64,000 nt of DNA. Source: Rhizobium sp. S152. Its GTDB lineage: Bacteria > Pseudomonadota > Alphaproteobacteria > Rhizobiales > Rhizobiaceae. The translations under genes and the position numbers were made by a program. Below, in pieces: positions 1-7,655 of the stretch. Under the pieces are notes generated by a model that worked only from the letters and a program-made list of their open reading frames with translations, had not been told where the DNA came from and did no database searches. Location: positions 558,001-622,000 of the forward strand of contig NZ_JAUDRZ010000008.1 of assembly GCF_030380735.1 (NCBI RefSeq), given 5' to 3'. Position 1 is the stretch's first letter, and every line of letters starts with the position of its first letter.

Positions 1-278
1 GGCACGGAAACAATGTCGCCGACCTCGAGCATCTCGACGTCGATGCCCTTTTCGATGATCTGGCCGGTGATTTCATGGCCGAGAACCAGCCCCGGCATCG
101 CAGTGGTGCGGCCGCGCACCATGTGCTGGTCCGATCCGCAGATATTGGTCGAGATCACCTTCAGGATCACGCCATGCTCGATGCGGCGCCCATCGGGTGC
201 CTCGAGCTTGGGATCGTCGATGTCATGGATTTCGACAACGCCGGGCCGCATGTAGACGACGCCACGGTTCTTGCTCAT
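1..278 (-). CDS. fdhA: Glutathione-independent formaldehyde dehydrogenase, N-terminal part
   Basis: Zinc-dependent medium-chain alcohol dehydrogenase family; the FdhA type oxidises formaldehyde with NAD without glutathione. Only the first 92 or so residues lie in the window; the gene runs off the left edge. The reading has the catalytic-zinc motif N-I-C-G-S-D-Q-H (Cys47) followed by the family hallmark G-H-E (His68, Glu69) and the M-V-R-G-R-T segment typical of this subgroup. The start at 278 is chosen because a GGAGG lies 8 bases upstream; an in-frame ATG at 284 is too close to it. Seen: motifs and start. Inferred: substrate, from the subgroup sequence. Confidence 0.85.
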   Translation of the reverse strand, partial: MSKNRGVVYMRPGVVEIHDIDDPKLEAPDGRRIEHGVILKVISTNICGSDQHMVRGRTTAMPGLVLGHEITGQIIEKGIDVEMLEVGDIVSV

Positions 279-524
279 TTTCATCTCCTCCGTTGAAAAT
301 GCTCATGTCCGCGCGGGCTCCTCTTCCCGTGCGGTGATGGTCGCAGCTTAGAGGAGAATGTCGCCGGCGTCGTCCCGTTTACGACGGTTTGGCCGCCGGA
401 AATGGTCGCGGATCAAGAAGTGAGGGGATGCGATCGAAGGCCGGGGAAGGCCACTCTTTGCATCTTGCCCATGGCTGCATTCCCACTATGCTTTGCGCAT
501 AACAATAGATCGGGAGGCTACCAC

Positions 525-833
525 ATGATCCTGCACTCGGTGCTGATGCGGCTGAAATCGGCCATCACGGGCGAAGAAAAGCAGTCCCTGTTCGAGCAGA
601 TCGTCGCGCTGAAGCAGGTCATTCCGGGTATCCTGGATATCAAATACGGCCCCAACGTCTCGCCCGAGGGCCTGCATGCCGGCTTCGTCGATGGCTTTGC
701 CGTCACCTTCGAAAGCCCGGAGGCGCGCGACGCCTATCTCGTCCATCCCGAGCATGTCGCTGTCGGCGAGCGCATCGTCTCGTCGCTGGATGGCGGCCTC
801 GGCGGCCTGATCGTCTTCGACCTGCAGGTGTGA
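525..833 (+). CDS. Dabb (stress-responsive alpha/beta-barrel) family protein
   Basis: A 102-residue protein of the dimeric alpha/beta-barrel (Dabb) family, opening with M-I-L-H-S-V-L-M-R and carrying the usual central stretch in which a single ferredoxin-like domain pairs into a barrel. The biochemical role of most Dabb proteins is unknown; some bind or cyclise polyketides, others are stress induced. The start at 525 follows GGGAGG; a longer open frame from 402 has no family match. It is a lone gene, convergent with the zinc importer (31 bases between stops). Confidence 0.8.
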   Translation: MILHSVLMRLKSAITGEEKQSLFEQIVALKQVIPGILDIKYGPNVSPEGLHAGFVDGFAVTFESPEARDAYLVHPEHVAVGERIVSSLDGGLGGLIVFDLQV

Positions 834-863
834 TCCCGCAGGCCGAGTTCTCATTCGCTTGTC

Positions 864-1763
864 TCAGCTGCCCTTGCGCATCGCGGCGGAGATCTGGTCG
901 ACATTGTAGCGGAACATCTTCTCGTAGGTGGATGCCGGACCCTTGGCGTCGGAGAGCGATTCCACATAGAGCTCGCCGCCGGGCTCGGCCCCCGTTGCCT
1001 TGGCGATCTGCTTGACGAGGCGCGGATCGTTGGAGTTCTCGAAGAAATAGGTCTTCACGTGCTCGGCCTTGATCTGCTCGATCAGCTTGGCGACTTCGGC
1101 GGCAGAGGCCTCGCTTTCGGTGGAAACGCCGAGCGGCGCCAGGAAGCTCACATGATACTCCCGGCCGAAATAGCCGAAGGCATCATGGCTGGTCAGCACC
1201 TTGCGGTGGTCATCGGGGATATTCGCGAACTTCGTCTTGGCATAGGCGTCCATTTCGTCGAGCTTCTTCGTATACGCCTCGGCATTGGCCTTGAACGCCG
1301 CCGCATCGTCAGGATCGGCAGCCGACAACGCCTTCTCGATGTTGGCGACCCAGACCTTGACGCTGACGGGGCTGTTCCACACATGCGGATCTGTCACCGT
1401 CTGCCCGTCCTCTTCCATGGTGCGGGTCTTCACGCCCTCGGAGACGGTCACCGGCGTGCCCTTGTAGCCGGATGCCGAGATCAGCCGGTCCATCCAGCCC
1501 TCAAGCCCTTCGCCGCTGACGAAAGTGACCTTCGCTGCCTTCAGGTTCTTGGCGTCGGTCGGCGACGGCTCGAATTCATGGGGGTCGCCGTTCGGCCCGA
1601 CGAGGCTCTTTACCTCGACATGGTCGCCACCAACCTGTTTGACCACATCGGCCAGAACGGTGAACGAGGCCACGACATGAAGCGTTTCGGCCGAGGCCGG
1701 CATGGCCGAGAAGGCCATCAGCGCGGGAAGCGAGGCGGCAATAAGCAATCTTCTATGGGGCAT
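864..1763 (-). CDS. Zinc ABC transporter, periplasmic substrate-binding protein (cluster A-I)
   Basis: Captures zinc in the periplasm and delivers it to the adjacent permease. The 299-residue protein has a signal peptide (about 1-25, ending A-S-A-E) and the two-lobed cluster A-I fold. Predicted metal ligands are His62 (D-P-H-E-F), His127 (D-P-H-V-W), His193 (T-S-H-D-A-F) and Asp272. A third His, in place of the Glu of manganese binders, favours zinc. The His-rich loop of classical ZnuA is absent, as in AztC-type proteins. A frame continues 19 codons upstream, but the start at 1763 begins the signal peptide. It is the last gene of a four-gene minus-strand operon with a Zur-like operator. Confidence 0.88.
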   Translation of the reverse strand: MPHRRLLIAASLPALMAFSAMPASAETLHVVASFTVLADVVKQVGGDHVEVKSLVGPNGDPHEFEPSPTDAKNLKAAKVTFVSGEGLEGWMDRLISASGYKGTPVTVSEGVKTRTMEEDGQTVTDPHVWNSPVSVKVWVANIEKALSAADPDDAAAFKANAEAYTKKLDEMDAYAKTKFANIPDDHRKVLTSHDAFGYFGREYHVSFLAPLGVSTESEASAAEVAKLIEQIKAEHVKTYFFENSNDPRLVKQIAKATGAEPGGELYVESLSDAKGPASTYEKMFRYNVDQISAAMRKGS

Positions 1764-1779
1764 AGAAGGGATCCTTTGG

Positions 1780-2652
1780 TTAGCCCTTGAGATGGGCGCG
1801 GGGGAAAAGTCGCCGGGCAAGGCCCGACGGTGCGAAAAAGATGGAAAAGCTGTAGATCGCCGCCGCCGTCATGATGATCGTCGGCCCTGAGGCGAGCTCG
1901 AAATGGTAGGAGGCTATCAGCCCGAAATAGCCGGATGCCGCGGCACTCAAGGCCGCCACCAGCATCATCGAGGGCAGGCTGCGCGACCAGAGCTGCGCGA
2001 TCGCCGCCGGCAGCATCATCAGCCCGACGGCCATCAGCGTGCCCAATGCCTGGAAGCTGGCGACGAGATTGAGCACCACGAGCAGGAGGAACAGAAAGTG
2101 ATGGACGGGACCGCGTCCGCCGATGGCCCTGAGAAAACTCGGGTCGAAGCACTCCGCGATCAGCGGCCGGTAGATCGCGGCGAGCACGATCAGCGTCAGC
2201 GTCGTGATCGCGCCGATCTGGTAAAGCGCCGGCGGATCGATGGCGAGGATGGTGCCGAACAACACGTGCAGCAGGTCGATATTCGATCCACGCAGCGACA
2301 CGATCAGCACGCCGAGCGCCAGCGATGCCAGATAGAAGCTGGCAAAGCTCGCATCCTCCTGCAGCACCGTCACCCGGCTGACCGCGCCCGACAGCAGGGC
2401 GACGGCGAGCCCCGCCACCAGTCCGCCGATCCCCATGGCGGTCAGCGACAGCGATCCCGCCACGAGATAGCCGATCGCAGCCCCAGGCAGGATCGCATGG
2501 CTCATCGCATCGCCCACCAGGCTCATGCGCCTGAGCATCAGGAACACGCCGATCGGCCCGGAACCGAGCCCGAGGCAGAGGCAAGCGACCAGTGCCCGGC
2601 GCATGAAGCCGTAATCGACGAAGGGTGCTAAGAACAGATCGTAGATGGTCAT
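1780..2652 (-). CDS. Zinc ABC transporter, inner-membrane permease
   Basis: Integral membrane subunit (290 residues, about eight hydrophobic helices) of the metal-type ABC-3 family (ZnuB/AztB/MntB-like). It forms the channel through which the ATPase drives zinc uptake. The R-R-M-S-L-V-G-D-A-M-S-H-A-I-L-P-G signature near the N-terminus is diagnostic for the family. Its ATG at 2652 overlaps the TGA of the ATPase gene (ATGA), so translation is coupled. The open frame extends upstream into the ATPase gene, but that part is an out-of-frame shadow. The binding-protein gene follows after 16 bases. Confidence 0.9.
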   Translation of the reverse strand: MTIYDLFLAPFVDYGFMRRALVACLCLGLGSGPIGVFLMLRRMSLVGDAMSHAILPGAAIGYLVAGSLSLTAMGIGGLVAGLAVALLSGAVSRVTVLQEDASFASFYLASLALGVLIVSLRGSNIDLLHVLFGTILAIDPPALYQIGAITTLTLIVLAAIYRPLIAECFDPSFLRAIGGRGPVHHFLFLLLVVLNLVASFQALGTLMAVGLMMLPAAIAQLWSRSLPSMMLVAALSAAASGYFGLIASYHFELASGPTIIMTAAAIYSFSIFFAPSGLARRLFPRAHLKG

Positions 2653-3389
2653 GCGGCCGGCGCGCAGGCGTCTGCGTCCTCGTCCCAGCGCTCGGCCATC
2701 GCCCGTGCCTTCAACAGGTTCTCGGCCGACATGGCGGTCGCCGTCGGTCCCCAGTCGATCATCTCGCGGGCAATCAGCAGCGTCTGCGGAAAATGCGCGC
2801 GGATCTGCTCGAAATCGTGCAGCACCGCGATAATGGTGCGGCCGTCGCCATGCCAGCGCCGGATGATGTCGATCAGGTTGCGGGTCGTGCGGGCATCGAT
2901 TGCGGTAAAGGGCTCGTCGAGCAGGATCACCCCGGCGTCCTGCAACAGCAGCCGCGCGAACAGCACCCGCTGCAACTGGCCCGACGACAGTGACCCGATC
3001 TGCCGCCGCTCGAAGCCTTCGAGCCCGACGGCCGAAATCGCCTCCCGCGCCTTCTGCATCTTCGCACCCGACACCCGCGAAAACGCCCCCGCCTGCCGCC
3101 ATGCGCCAAGCAGCACGGTATCGAGCACCGAGATCGGAAAGCGTCTGTTGATATCGGCCGCCTGCGGCAGGTAGCCGAAATCGGTGCGCTGCAATCGATG
3201 CTCGATATGCCCCTCACTCGGCCTGATCTCGCCCATGATCGCCTTCAGCAACGTCGACTTGCCGGCCCCGTTAGGACCGGCAATAGCCGTCAGGCTACCG
3301 GCGGCAATCGTGCCGGAAACGTGATGCACGGCGGGATGCCTGTCATAGGCGATGGTAAGGTTGGAAAGCCGGATCAACGCGTCGCTCAC
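2649..3389 (-). CDS. Zinc ABC transporter, ATPase subunit
   Basis: Cytoplasmic ATPase (246 residues) that powers the neighbouring permease. Visible are Walker A G-P-N-G-A-G-K-S-T (about 38-46), Q-loop in Y-L-P-Q, ABC signature L-S-S-G-Q, Walker B V-I-L-L-D-E-P and the H-loop V-L-H-D. The GTG start at 3389 is preferred: it overlaps the TGA of the upstream 41-codon ORF as GTGA, matching the ATGA coupling at the other end. Automatic callers could start at ATG 3407 or farther upstream. Specificity for zinc is inferred from the binding-protein ligands and the Zur-like boxes. Confidence 0.88.
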   Translation of the reverse strand: MSDALIRLSNLTIAYDRHPAVHHVSGTIAAGSLTAIAGPNGAGKSTLLKAIMGEIRPSEGHIEHRLQRTDFGYLPQAADINRRFPISVLDTVLLGAWRQAGAFSRVSGAKMQKAREAISAVGLEGFERRQIGSLSSGQLQRVLFARLLLQDAGVILLDEPFTAIDARTTRNLIDIIRRWHGDGRTIIAVLHDFEQIRAHFPQTLLIAREMIDWGPTATAMSAENLLKARAMAERWDEDADACAPAA

Positions 3390-3511
3390 GGCAGCATCAC
3401 CGCCCATGCAATGGCGATCCAGAGAAGGATGGCCACGAGCGCGGCGCCGATCACGCGAGTGATCGCGGAGGCGCTGATCAGGCGGGGAGAGAGATTGTTC
3501 AGGAGGGGCAT
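3386..3511 (-). CDS. 41-aa single-pass membrane protein, first ORF of zinc importer operon
   Basis: A short ORF encoding 41 residues: a polar N-terminus (M-P-L-L-N-N-L-S-P-R), a basic residue at about 19, then one hydrophobic helix (about 20-38) rich in Ala, Ile and Trp, ending A-V-M-L-P. Its TGA overlaps the GTG of the ATPase gene by two bases, and it begins 17 bases inside the Zur-like boxes, so it is the first cistron of the operon. I do not recognise the family. It could be a small accessory subunit of the importer, a coupling leader peptide, or a remnant. Existence is supported by position and overlap, not by homology. Confidence 0.6.
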   Translation of the reverse strand: MPLLNNLSPRLISASAITRVIGAALVAILLWIAIAWAVMLP

Positions 3512-3527
3512 TGCAGGTGCTCATTAT

Positions 3528-3556
3528 GTAATAACATTACTTAGTAACGTTATAAC
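3528..3556 (-). promoter_or_regulatory. Tandem Zur-like operators of the zinc importer operon
   Basis: Two back-to-back 13-bp inverted repeats, GTAATAACATTAC (3528-3540) and GTAACGTTATAAC (3544-3556), are separated by TTA. Both fit the G-T-t/a-A-y-N3-r-T-w-A-C form of alphaproteobacterial Zur boxes. They lie directly upstream of the 41-codon ORF and the zinc ABC genes. Zinc-bound Zur would occlude the promoter and release it on zinc starvation. Binding is inferred. Confidence 0.7.
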
Positions 3557-3666
3557 GGTAGTTCTGATGGCGACGCAAGTGGCTGAGCGCCGAAATTTGG
3601 ACGATCAACAGAGGATAATCGGAATATGGGCCAGGTCGTGAATTGAGGGGCGCGTCCCACATTCTC

Positions 3667-3714
3667 GACGTCATCCTCGGCCGTCGTGCCGAGGATTTGA
3701 GCACGCTGCCTCGA
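3667..3714. repeat. Palindromic intergenic repeat, copy 1
   Basis: A 48-base unit beginning GACGTCATCCTCGG and ending GCTGCCTCGA. It is identical to copy 2 at 3953-4000 except for one base. The first half forms a hairpin with 9-bp arms ATCCTCGGC / GCCGAGGAT around a 6-base loop. It resembles the short palindromic repeats dispersed in rhizobial intergenic DNA. Confidence 0.75.
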
Positions 3715-3952
3715 ATACAACGTTGCAGCGGGAGCGGAGGGGCGGGAGCCGGTGGAATTGACGGGCGGGAAAGGCGCGACGTGTTTGCACCGAGCGCAAG
3801 GCCAGCCACCCGCAGCTCCGTCCTCGCCTAGCGTCCATTCACGTCGAACAAGATGCACCCTGGGCAGATACTCGGGACAGGCCCTAGTATGACGTCGAGG
3901 ATTTGAAGACGCCCGTCAACTTATTGAAACGACGCCGCTTCCCCCCTTGCGC

Positions 3953-4000
3953 GACGTCATCCTCGGCCGTCGTGCCGAGGATCTGAGCACGCTGCCTCGA
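3953..4000. repeat. Palindromic intergenic repeat, copy 2
   Basis: Second copy of the 48-base unit in the same orientation, 286 bases downstream of copy 1, with a single T-to-C difference after the hairpin. Near identity of non-coding copies suggests recent duplication or conversion. The hairpin may also end transcripts coming off the peroxiredoxin gene. Confidence 0.75.
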
Positions 4001-4056
4001 CCGCAACGGCGCAGGAGGGCGAGAGGGCAAAACAACCTCCCGCCAGCAACATCTCC

Positions 4057-4542
4057 TCAGAGCTGCTCGATCATCGTCGCTGCGCCGGAAACCGTGGCCT
4101 GGCCTGGGTTTTCCTCGACGTTGAGCGACTTCACGACGCCGTCTTCGACCAGCATTGAATAGCGCTTGGAGCGAACGCCCAGTCCGCCGCCGGAGAGGTC
4201 GGCATCGAGGCCGAGCGCCTTGGTGAAGCTCGCGTCCCAGTCGGGCAGGAAGTGAATCTTGCCGAGGCCGCCGGAGGATTGCGCCCAGGCGCCCATGACG
4301 TGCCAGTCATTGACGGCGACGACGGCGATGTCGTCCACGCCCTTGGCGAGGATCGCGTCGCGGTTTTCGAGGTAGCCGGGCAGGTGGTTCAGCGAGCACG
4401 TCGGGGTAAAGGCGCCGGGCACGGCGAAGAGCACCACGCGCTTGCCTGCAAACAGCTGCTCGGTGGTCGTCTCGACCGGGCCGTCGGCCGTCTTTTCCTT
4501 GAAGGTCGCGGAAGGAAGCTTGTCGCCGATCGCGATGGTCAT
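4057..4542 (-). CDS. Peroxiredoxin, Prx5 (type II) family
   Basis: Thiol peroxidase reducing hydrogen peroxide and alkyl hydroperoxides in the cytoplasm. The 161-residue protein has the normal family length and the peroxidatic motif P-G-A-F-T-P-T-C (Cys49). No other cysteine is present, so it works as a 1-Cys enzyme that needs an external thiol (glutaredoxin/glutathione or thioredoxin). A conserved Arg is seen in R-S-K-R-Y-S near the C-terminus. The ATG at 4542 is the natural family start. It is a lone gene, with the DsbD-like gene also on the minus strand beyond its 5' end. Confidence 0.92.
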   Translation of the reverse strand: MTIAIGDKLPSATFKEKTADGPVETTTEQLFAGKRVVLFAVPGAFTPTCSLNHLPGYLENRDAILAKGVDDIAVVAVNDWHVMGAWAQSSGGLGKIHFLPDWDASFTKALGLDADLSGGGLGVRSKRYSMLVEDGVVKSLNVEENPGQATVSGAATMIEQL

Positions 4543-4624
4543 GGGTCTGTCCTCGTGTTTTCTTTGAAGTGTGGTCTGGAATGAAAGCGGCGGAATGCCA
4601 GCCTCCCCGGACTATAGGACGGGA

Positions 4625-5461
4625 TCACTCGAAGACAAGCGGGGTCTCGATAGCACGGTCGCCGTCGATGACGAGCGCGCTCCATGTCTTGCCCTTGACG
4701 TCGTAATTCCTGGGAAGCTTGCCCACCGCGATCGTGGTCGAAAAGCTGGTGCCGTCGCGCTTGCTGGTCTTGCGCTTGGTGAAGGCGTAGCCGCTGGGGC
4801 CGGCGACGATCACCTGCGGCGCCGTCTCGCCGGCTTCCGGAAGGGTGATCTCCAGCGACAATTCCTTCATGTCGGGAGACAGCGCATGCGCGGTGACTTC
4901 GAAGTCGGAGGAAGGCTCCATCGGCAGGCGCGCTTCCGCGGCGTCGAGAATGGCTTTCTCCTCCGGTCGCGATTGCGGCGGCGAGAGGAAGTCGAGCGAG
5001 AGCTTCGCCTGGAAGGGAATGCAGATATCCTTGCAGATGCCGATGAAGGCATCGACCTCGAGCTTGGCGGGTTTCGCATCCGTCGCCGTCAGCCGCAACG
5101 GAAGCGTCACCATGCTGTCATAGGCGACCTCGTCGACAGCTTCGGTGACGATGTGCTTGGGCACCGGATAGAGCATCGTATCGAGTTTCACGCCCGGCGT
5201 GGAGACGGTGACCTGAGGCGGAATGCCGGCATTTCCCGGCTCGCGCCAATAGGTGATCCAGCCTGGTTTCGGCTCGATCTGCAGCCCCGCGCGGATGTGT
5301 CCGTCGCCATCGGCGGCAAGCGCCACCAGCCGCATTCGGCCACCCTCGTTGTCCGCCCAGGCACTGGTTTCGGCCCGTGCGGCATGGCTCGTCGCCAGCA
5401 TTGCCGCAAGACAAGAAACAGCTATCGGGATAGCGCATGAGGGAAGTGGAATAGTCTTCAT
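4625..5461 (-). CDS. Periplasmic DsbD N-terminal-domain-like protein (ScsB-type)
   Basis: A 278-residue exported protein with a signal peptide (about 1-30, A-R-A-E) and a two-part beta domain like the periplasmic N-terminal region of DsbD/ScsB. It carries a conserved cysteine pair in G-I-C-K-D-I-C-I-P (Cys143 and Cys147). In full-length family members this domain passes electrons from a membrane domain to periplasmic thiol proteins. Here the membrane and thioredoxin domains are absent, so an unlinked partner is needed. The partner and exact substrate are unknown. The start coincides with the signal peptide, though the ribosome site is weak. Confidence 0.8.
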   Translation of the reverse strand: MKTIPLPSCAIPIAVSCLAAMLATSHAARAETSAWADNEGGRMRLVALAADGDGHIRAGLQIEPKPGWITYWREPGNAGIPPQVTVSTPGVKLDTMLYPVPKHIVTEAVDEVAYDSMVTLPLRLTATDAKPAKLEVDAFIGICKDICIPFQAKLSLDFLSPPQSRPEEKAILDAAEARLPMEPSSDFEVTAHALSPDMKELSLEITLPEAGETAPQVIVAGPSGYAFTKRKTSKRDGTSFSTTIAVGKLPRNYDVKGKTWSALVIDGDRAIETPLVFE

Positions 5462-5601
5462 GGATCAAAGGTTTATTGAATATCATGAAAATCTGCCAGC
5501 AATCTCTATCATTTAAGTTTTCATTTTCAGTTGATTGATCTGTGACATTGCCCCATGTTTCCGTTGTCGGGACTTTCAGCGGTCTGGCAGCAGGAGGAAT
5601 G

Positions 5602-6207
5602 ATGTCGTTAGCAACTCTGAAGAACAGGCGCGAACGCGGCTTCTTCGATGGGCAGTTCCTCATCGCCATGCCGGCCATGGAGGACCGCAACTTCGCGCGC
5701 ACGGTGATCTACATCTGCGCGCACTCCGATCAGGGGGCAATGGGCTTCGTCATCAACCGCCCGCAAAGCCTGACTTTCACCGATGTCCTGCTGCATCTCG
5801 AAATGATCAAGGACGAGGAAGCGATCGTGCTTCCGTCGCCGGCGCGCGATTTCCCGATCCAGACCGGCGGACCTGTCGAGAGCGGCCGCGGCTTCGTGTT
5901 GCACTCGGATGATTACCTCTGCGATTCCAGCATCCCCGTCAGCGACGACATCTGCATGACGGCCACGCTCGATATCATCCGCGCCATCTCCAAGGGTGAG
6001 GGGCCGAAGCGCGCCACCATGCTCCTTGGCTACGCGGGATGGGGTGCCGGTCAGCTGGAAGCGGAGGTCGGCAACAATGGCTGGCTGAATTGCCCGGCCA
6101 ACGAAGAGTTGATCTTCGATCGCACGCTCGACGACAAATACGAGCGTGCGCTGGCGTCGATGGGCGTGACCGCCGCGATGCTTTCGGCTGAAGCCGGGCA
6201 CGCATAA
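5602..6207 (+). CDS. YqgE/AlgH family protein
   Basis: A 201-residue UPF0301 protein with the family features G-Q-F-L-I-A-M-P, the M-G-F-V-I-N-R-P motif, T-G-G-P-V and the [13 protein letters not shown] signature. Its biochemical function is not established; family members have been linked to alginate regulation and to redox or stress physiology. The ATG at 5602 lies after AGGAGG; the ATG at 5599 directly before it is only one base from the site, and an upstream frame start at 5542 has no family support. It is transcribed away from the DsbD-like gene. Confidence 0.88.
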   Translation: MSLATLKNRRERGFFDGQFLIAMPAMEDRNFARTVIYICAHSDQGAMGFVINRPQSLTFTDVLLHLEMIKDEEAIVLPSPARDFPIQTGGPVESGRGFVLHSDDYLCDSSIPVSDDICMTATLDIIRAISKGEGPKRATMLLGYAGWGAGQLEAEVGNNGWLNCPANEELIFDRTLDDKYERALASMGVTAAMLSAEAGHA

Positions 6208-6214
6208 TTCGCGC

Positions 6215-6239
6215 GGAACGATCTTCCAGAACGTGCGTT
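6215..6239 (+). promoter_or_regulatory. EcfG-type general stress promoter of the CsbD gene
   Basis: GGAAC (6215-6219), a 16-base spacer, then CGTT (6236-6239) matches the alphaproteobacterial EcfG/RpoE2 consensus GGAAC-N16-17-CGTT. It lies 53 bases before the csbD-like ATG, so the gene probably belongs to the general stress regulon. Confidence 0.7.
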
Positions 6240-6291
6240 TCCTTTCGGCAAGCGGGACAGGTCGTCCCCGATCCCTTTAAGGAGACACGAG

Positions 6292-6483
6292 ATGGGTAGC
6301 ACCACCGACAAGATCGCCGGCAAGGCCAATGAAATCGCCGGCAAGACCAAGCAGGCAGCCGGCAAGGCGACGGACGATCCGGCGCTTCGCGGAAAGGGCG
6401 CTGCCCAGGAAGCCAAGGGCAAGGCCCAGGTCGCCACCGGCAAGGTCAAGGACAAGCTGAAGGGCGCCGTCGATCGCCTCTGA
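6292..6483 (+). CDS. CsbD family stress-response protein
   Basis: A 63-residue, highly charged, Lys/Ala/Gly-rich protein with repeated G-K-A-(N/T)-E-I-A-G-K and Q-A-A-G-K-A units, typical of CsbD. CsbD was first described as a general stress (sigma-B) protein in Bacillus; its molecular role is unknown. RBS AAGGAG precedes the ATG. It is a single-gene unit between an EcfG-type promoter and a strong terminator, consistent with stress induction. No membrane segment or cysteine is present. Confidence 0.9.
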   Translation: MGSTTDKIAGKANEIAGKTKQAAGKATDDPALRGKGAAQEAKGKAQVATGKVKDKLKGAVDRL

Positions 6484-6502
6484 TCGGCCGGACGTCGCAA
6501 CG

Positions 6503-6538
6503 ATGCCTGCTGCGCTTCCGCGCCGCGGGCATTTTTTT
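6503..6538 (+). terminator. Rho-independent terminator of the CsbD gene
   Basis: A GC-rich hairpin with arms ATGCC-TGC-TGCGC and GCGC-C-GCGGGCAT around TTCC is followed by a run of seven T. It ends the monocistronic stress transcript. Confidence 0.75.
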
Positions 6539-6566
6539 ACTCTCCTGAACCGGGAACGGGAAGCCG

Positions 6567-7649
6567 ATGAGACTGTTTGCTTGCGACAGCTGCGACCAGG
6601 TTGTCCATTTCGATAATCGCCAGTGCGTCCGCTGCAGCCATCGGCTCGGCTTTCTGCCCGGTGATCTCAGGATGCATGCGCTGGAACCGGCAGACGATGC
6701 TTGGCGGCTTGCGGCCGATCCCGAGCGGCGGGTGCGCTTCTGCGCCAATGCCGGCCTCGACATCTGCAACTGGCTCATACCGGCGGAAGGCGAGGGGGAG
6801 TTTTGCGTCGCCTGCCACTACAACAGGCTGGTGCCGAACACGAACACCGAGGACGGCATCGAGCGCTGGCGCCGCATCAGTCAGGCGCAGCGTCACCTCT
6901 TCTATTCGCTACTGCGCTGGCGCTTGTCACCGCCGGATAGAACGGAGGATCCGGCCGGCGGTCTTGTGTTCGATTTTCTGGAAGATACCGTTCAATCCGA
7001 TGGGAATGTCGTTCCCGCCATGACCGGCCACGACGAGGGCGTCATTGCCATCCGCGCGGCCGAAGCCGACGATCTCACGCGCGAGCAGGCGCGGGCCTCC
7101 ATGAACGAACCGTATCGAACGCTGCTCGGTCACTTCCGTCACGAGATCGGCCATTTCGTCTGGAACAAGCTCGTCCGCGACCGCGATGCATTCGAAGGCT
7201 TCCGCGCGGTGTTCGGCGACGAGCGTCAGGATTACGGCCAGGCGCTTCAGAACCACTACCAGAACGGTGCGCCGCCCGACTGGCAGCTGAGTTTCATCAG
7301 TTCCTACGCGACCGCGCATCCCTGGGAGGACTTCGCCGAATGCTTCGCGCATTATCTGCATATCGTGGACACGCTGGAGACCGCACGCGGCTTCGGTATT
7401 GCGATCGATCCGCGCGGTCATGAGGAGATGGCGGCGGAAGTGGATTTCGACCCCTACCGCGCGGCGAGCGCCGAACAGCTTGTCAGCGCCTGGATCCCGC
7501 TGTCGGTGGCGATCAACGCCATCCAGCGCAGCATGGGCCAGCCCGATTCCTATCCCTTCGTGCTGTCGCCCCCCGTCGTGACGAAGCTCGAATATCTGCA
7601 CAGGTTGATCCAGGAAAGAGCGGCCGAACAACGACAGCGGGCCGCCTGA
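6567..7649 (+). CDS. Putative zinc-binding metallopeptidase with N-terminal zinc ribbon
   Basis: A 360-residue protein of the family annotated as putative zinc-binding metallo-peptidase. The N-terminus has cysteine pairs C6-x2-C9 and C20-x2-C23, and C80-x2-C83 with C59 and C67, suggesting one or two zinc ribbons. The middle contains the gluzincin-like motif H192-E-I-G-H196 (R-H-E-I-G-H-F-V-W), with downstream acidic residues in the segment W-E-D-F-A-E-C-F-A-H as third-ligand candidates. There is no signal peptide, so it is cytoplasmic. Substrate is unknown. The ATG at 6567 starts directly on the ribbon. It is a single gene facing the GGDEF/EAL gene. Confidence 0.82.
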   Translation: MRLFACDSCDQVVHFDNRQCVRCSHRLGFLPGDLRMHALEPADDAWRLAADPERRVRFCANAGLDICNWLIPAEGEGEFCVACHYNRLVPNTNTEDGIERWRRISQAQRHLFYSLLRWRLSPPDRTEDPAGGLVFDFLEDTVQSDGNVVPAMTGHDEGVIAIRAAEADDLTREQARASMNEPYRTLLGHFRHEIGHFVWNKLVRDRDAFEGFRAVFGDERQDYGQALQNHYQNGAPPDWQLSFISSYATAHPWEDFAECFAHYLHIVDTLETARGFGIAIDPRGHEEMAAEVDFDPYRAASAEQLVSAWIPLSVAINAIQRSMGQPDSYPFVLSPPVVTKLEYLHRLIQERAAEQRQRAA

Positions 7650-7655
7650 CGGTCG

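Larger units (their letters stand above)
3557..4056. other. 500-bp intergenic region with repeats, no convincing gene
   Basis: This stretch between the zinc operon promoter and the peroxiredoxin 3' end holds only low-quality frames in all six readings. Its main content is two copies of a 48-base palindromic repeat (listed separately) and a partial third, GACGTCGAGGATTTGAAGAC, near 3892. Confidence 0.7.

Noticed and set aside
1780..3102. 440-aa version of the zinc permease
   Set aside because: The upstream part is an out-of-frame reading of the ATPase gene. The ATGA overlap at 2652 is the true start.
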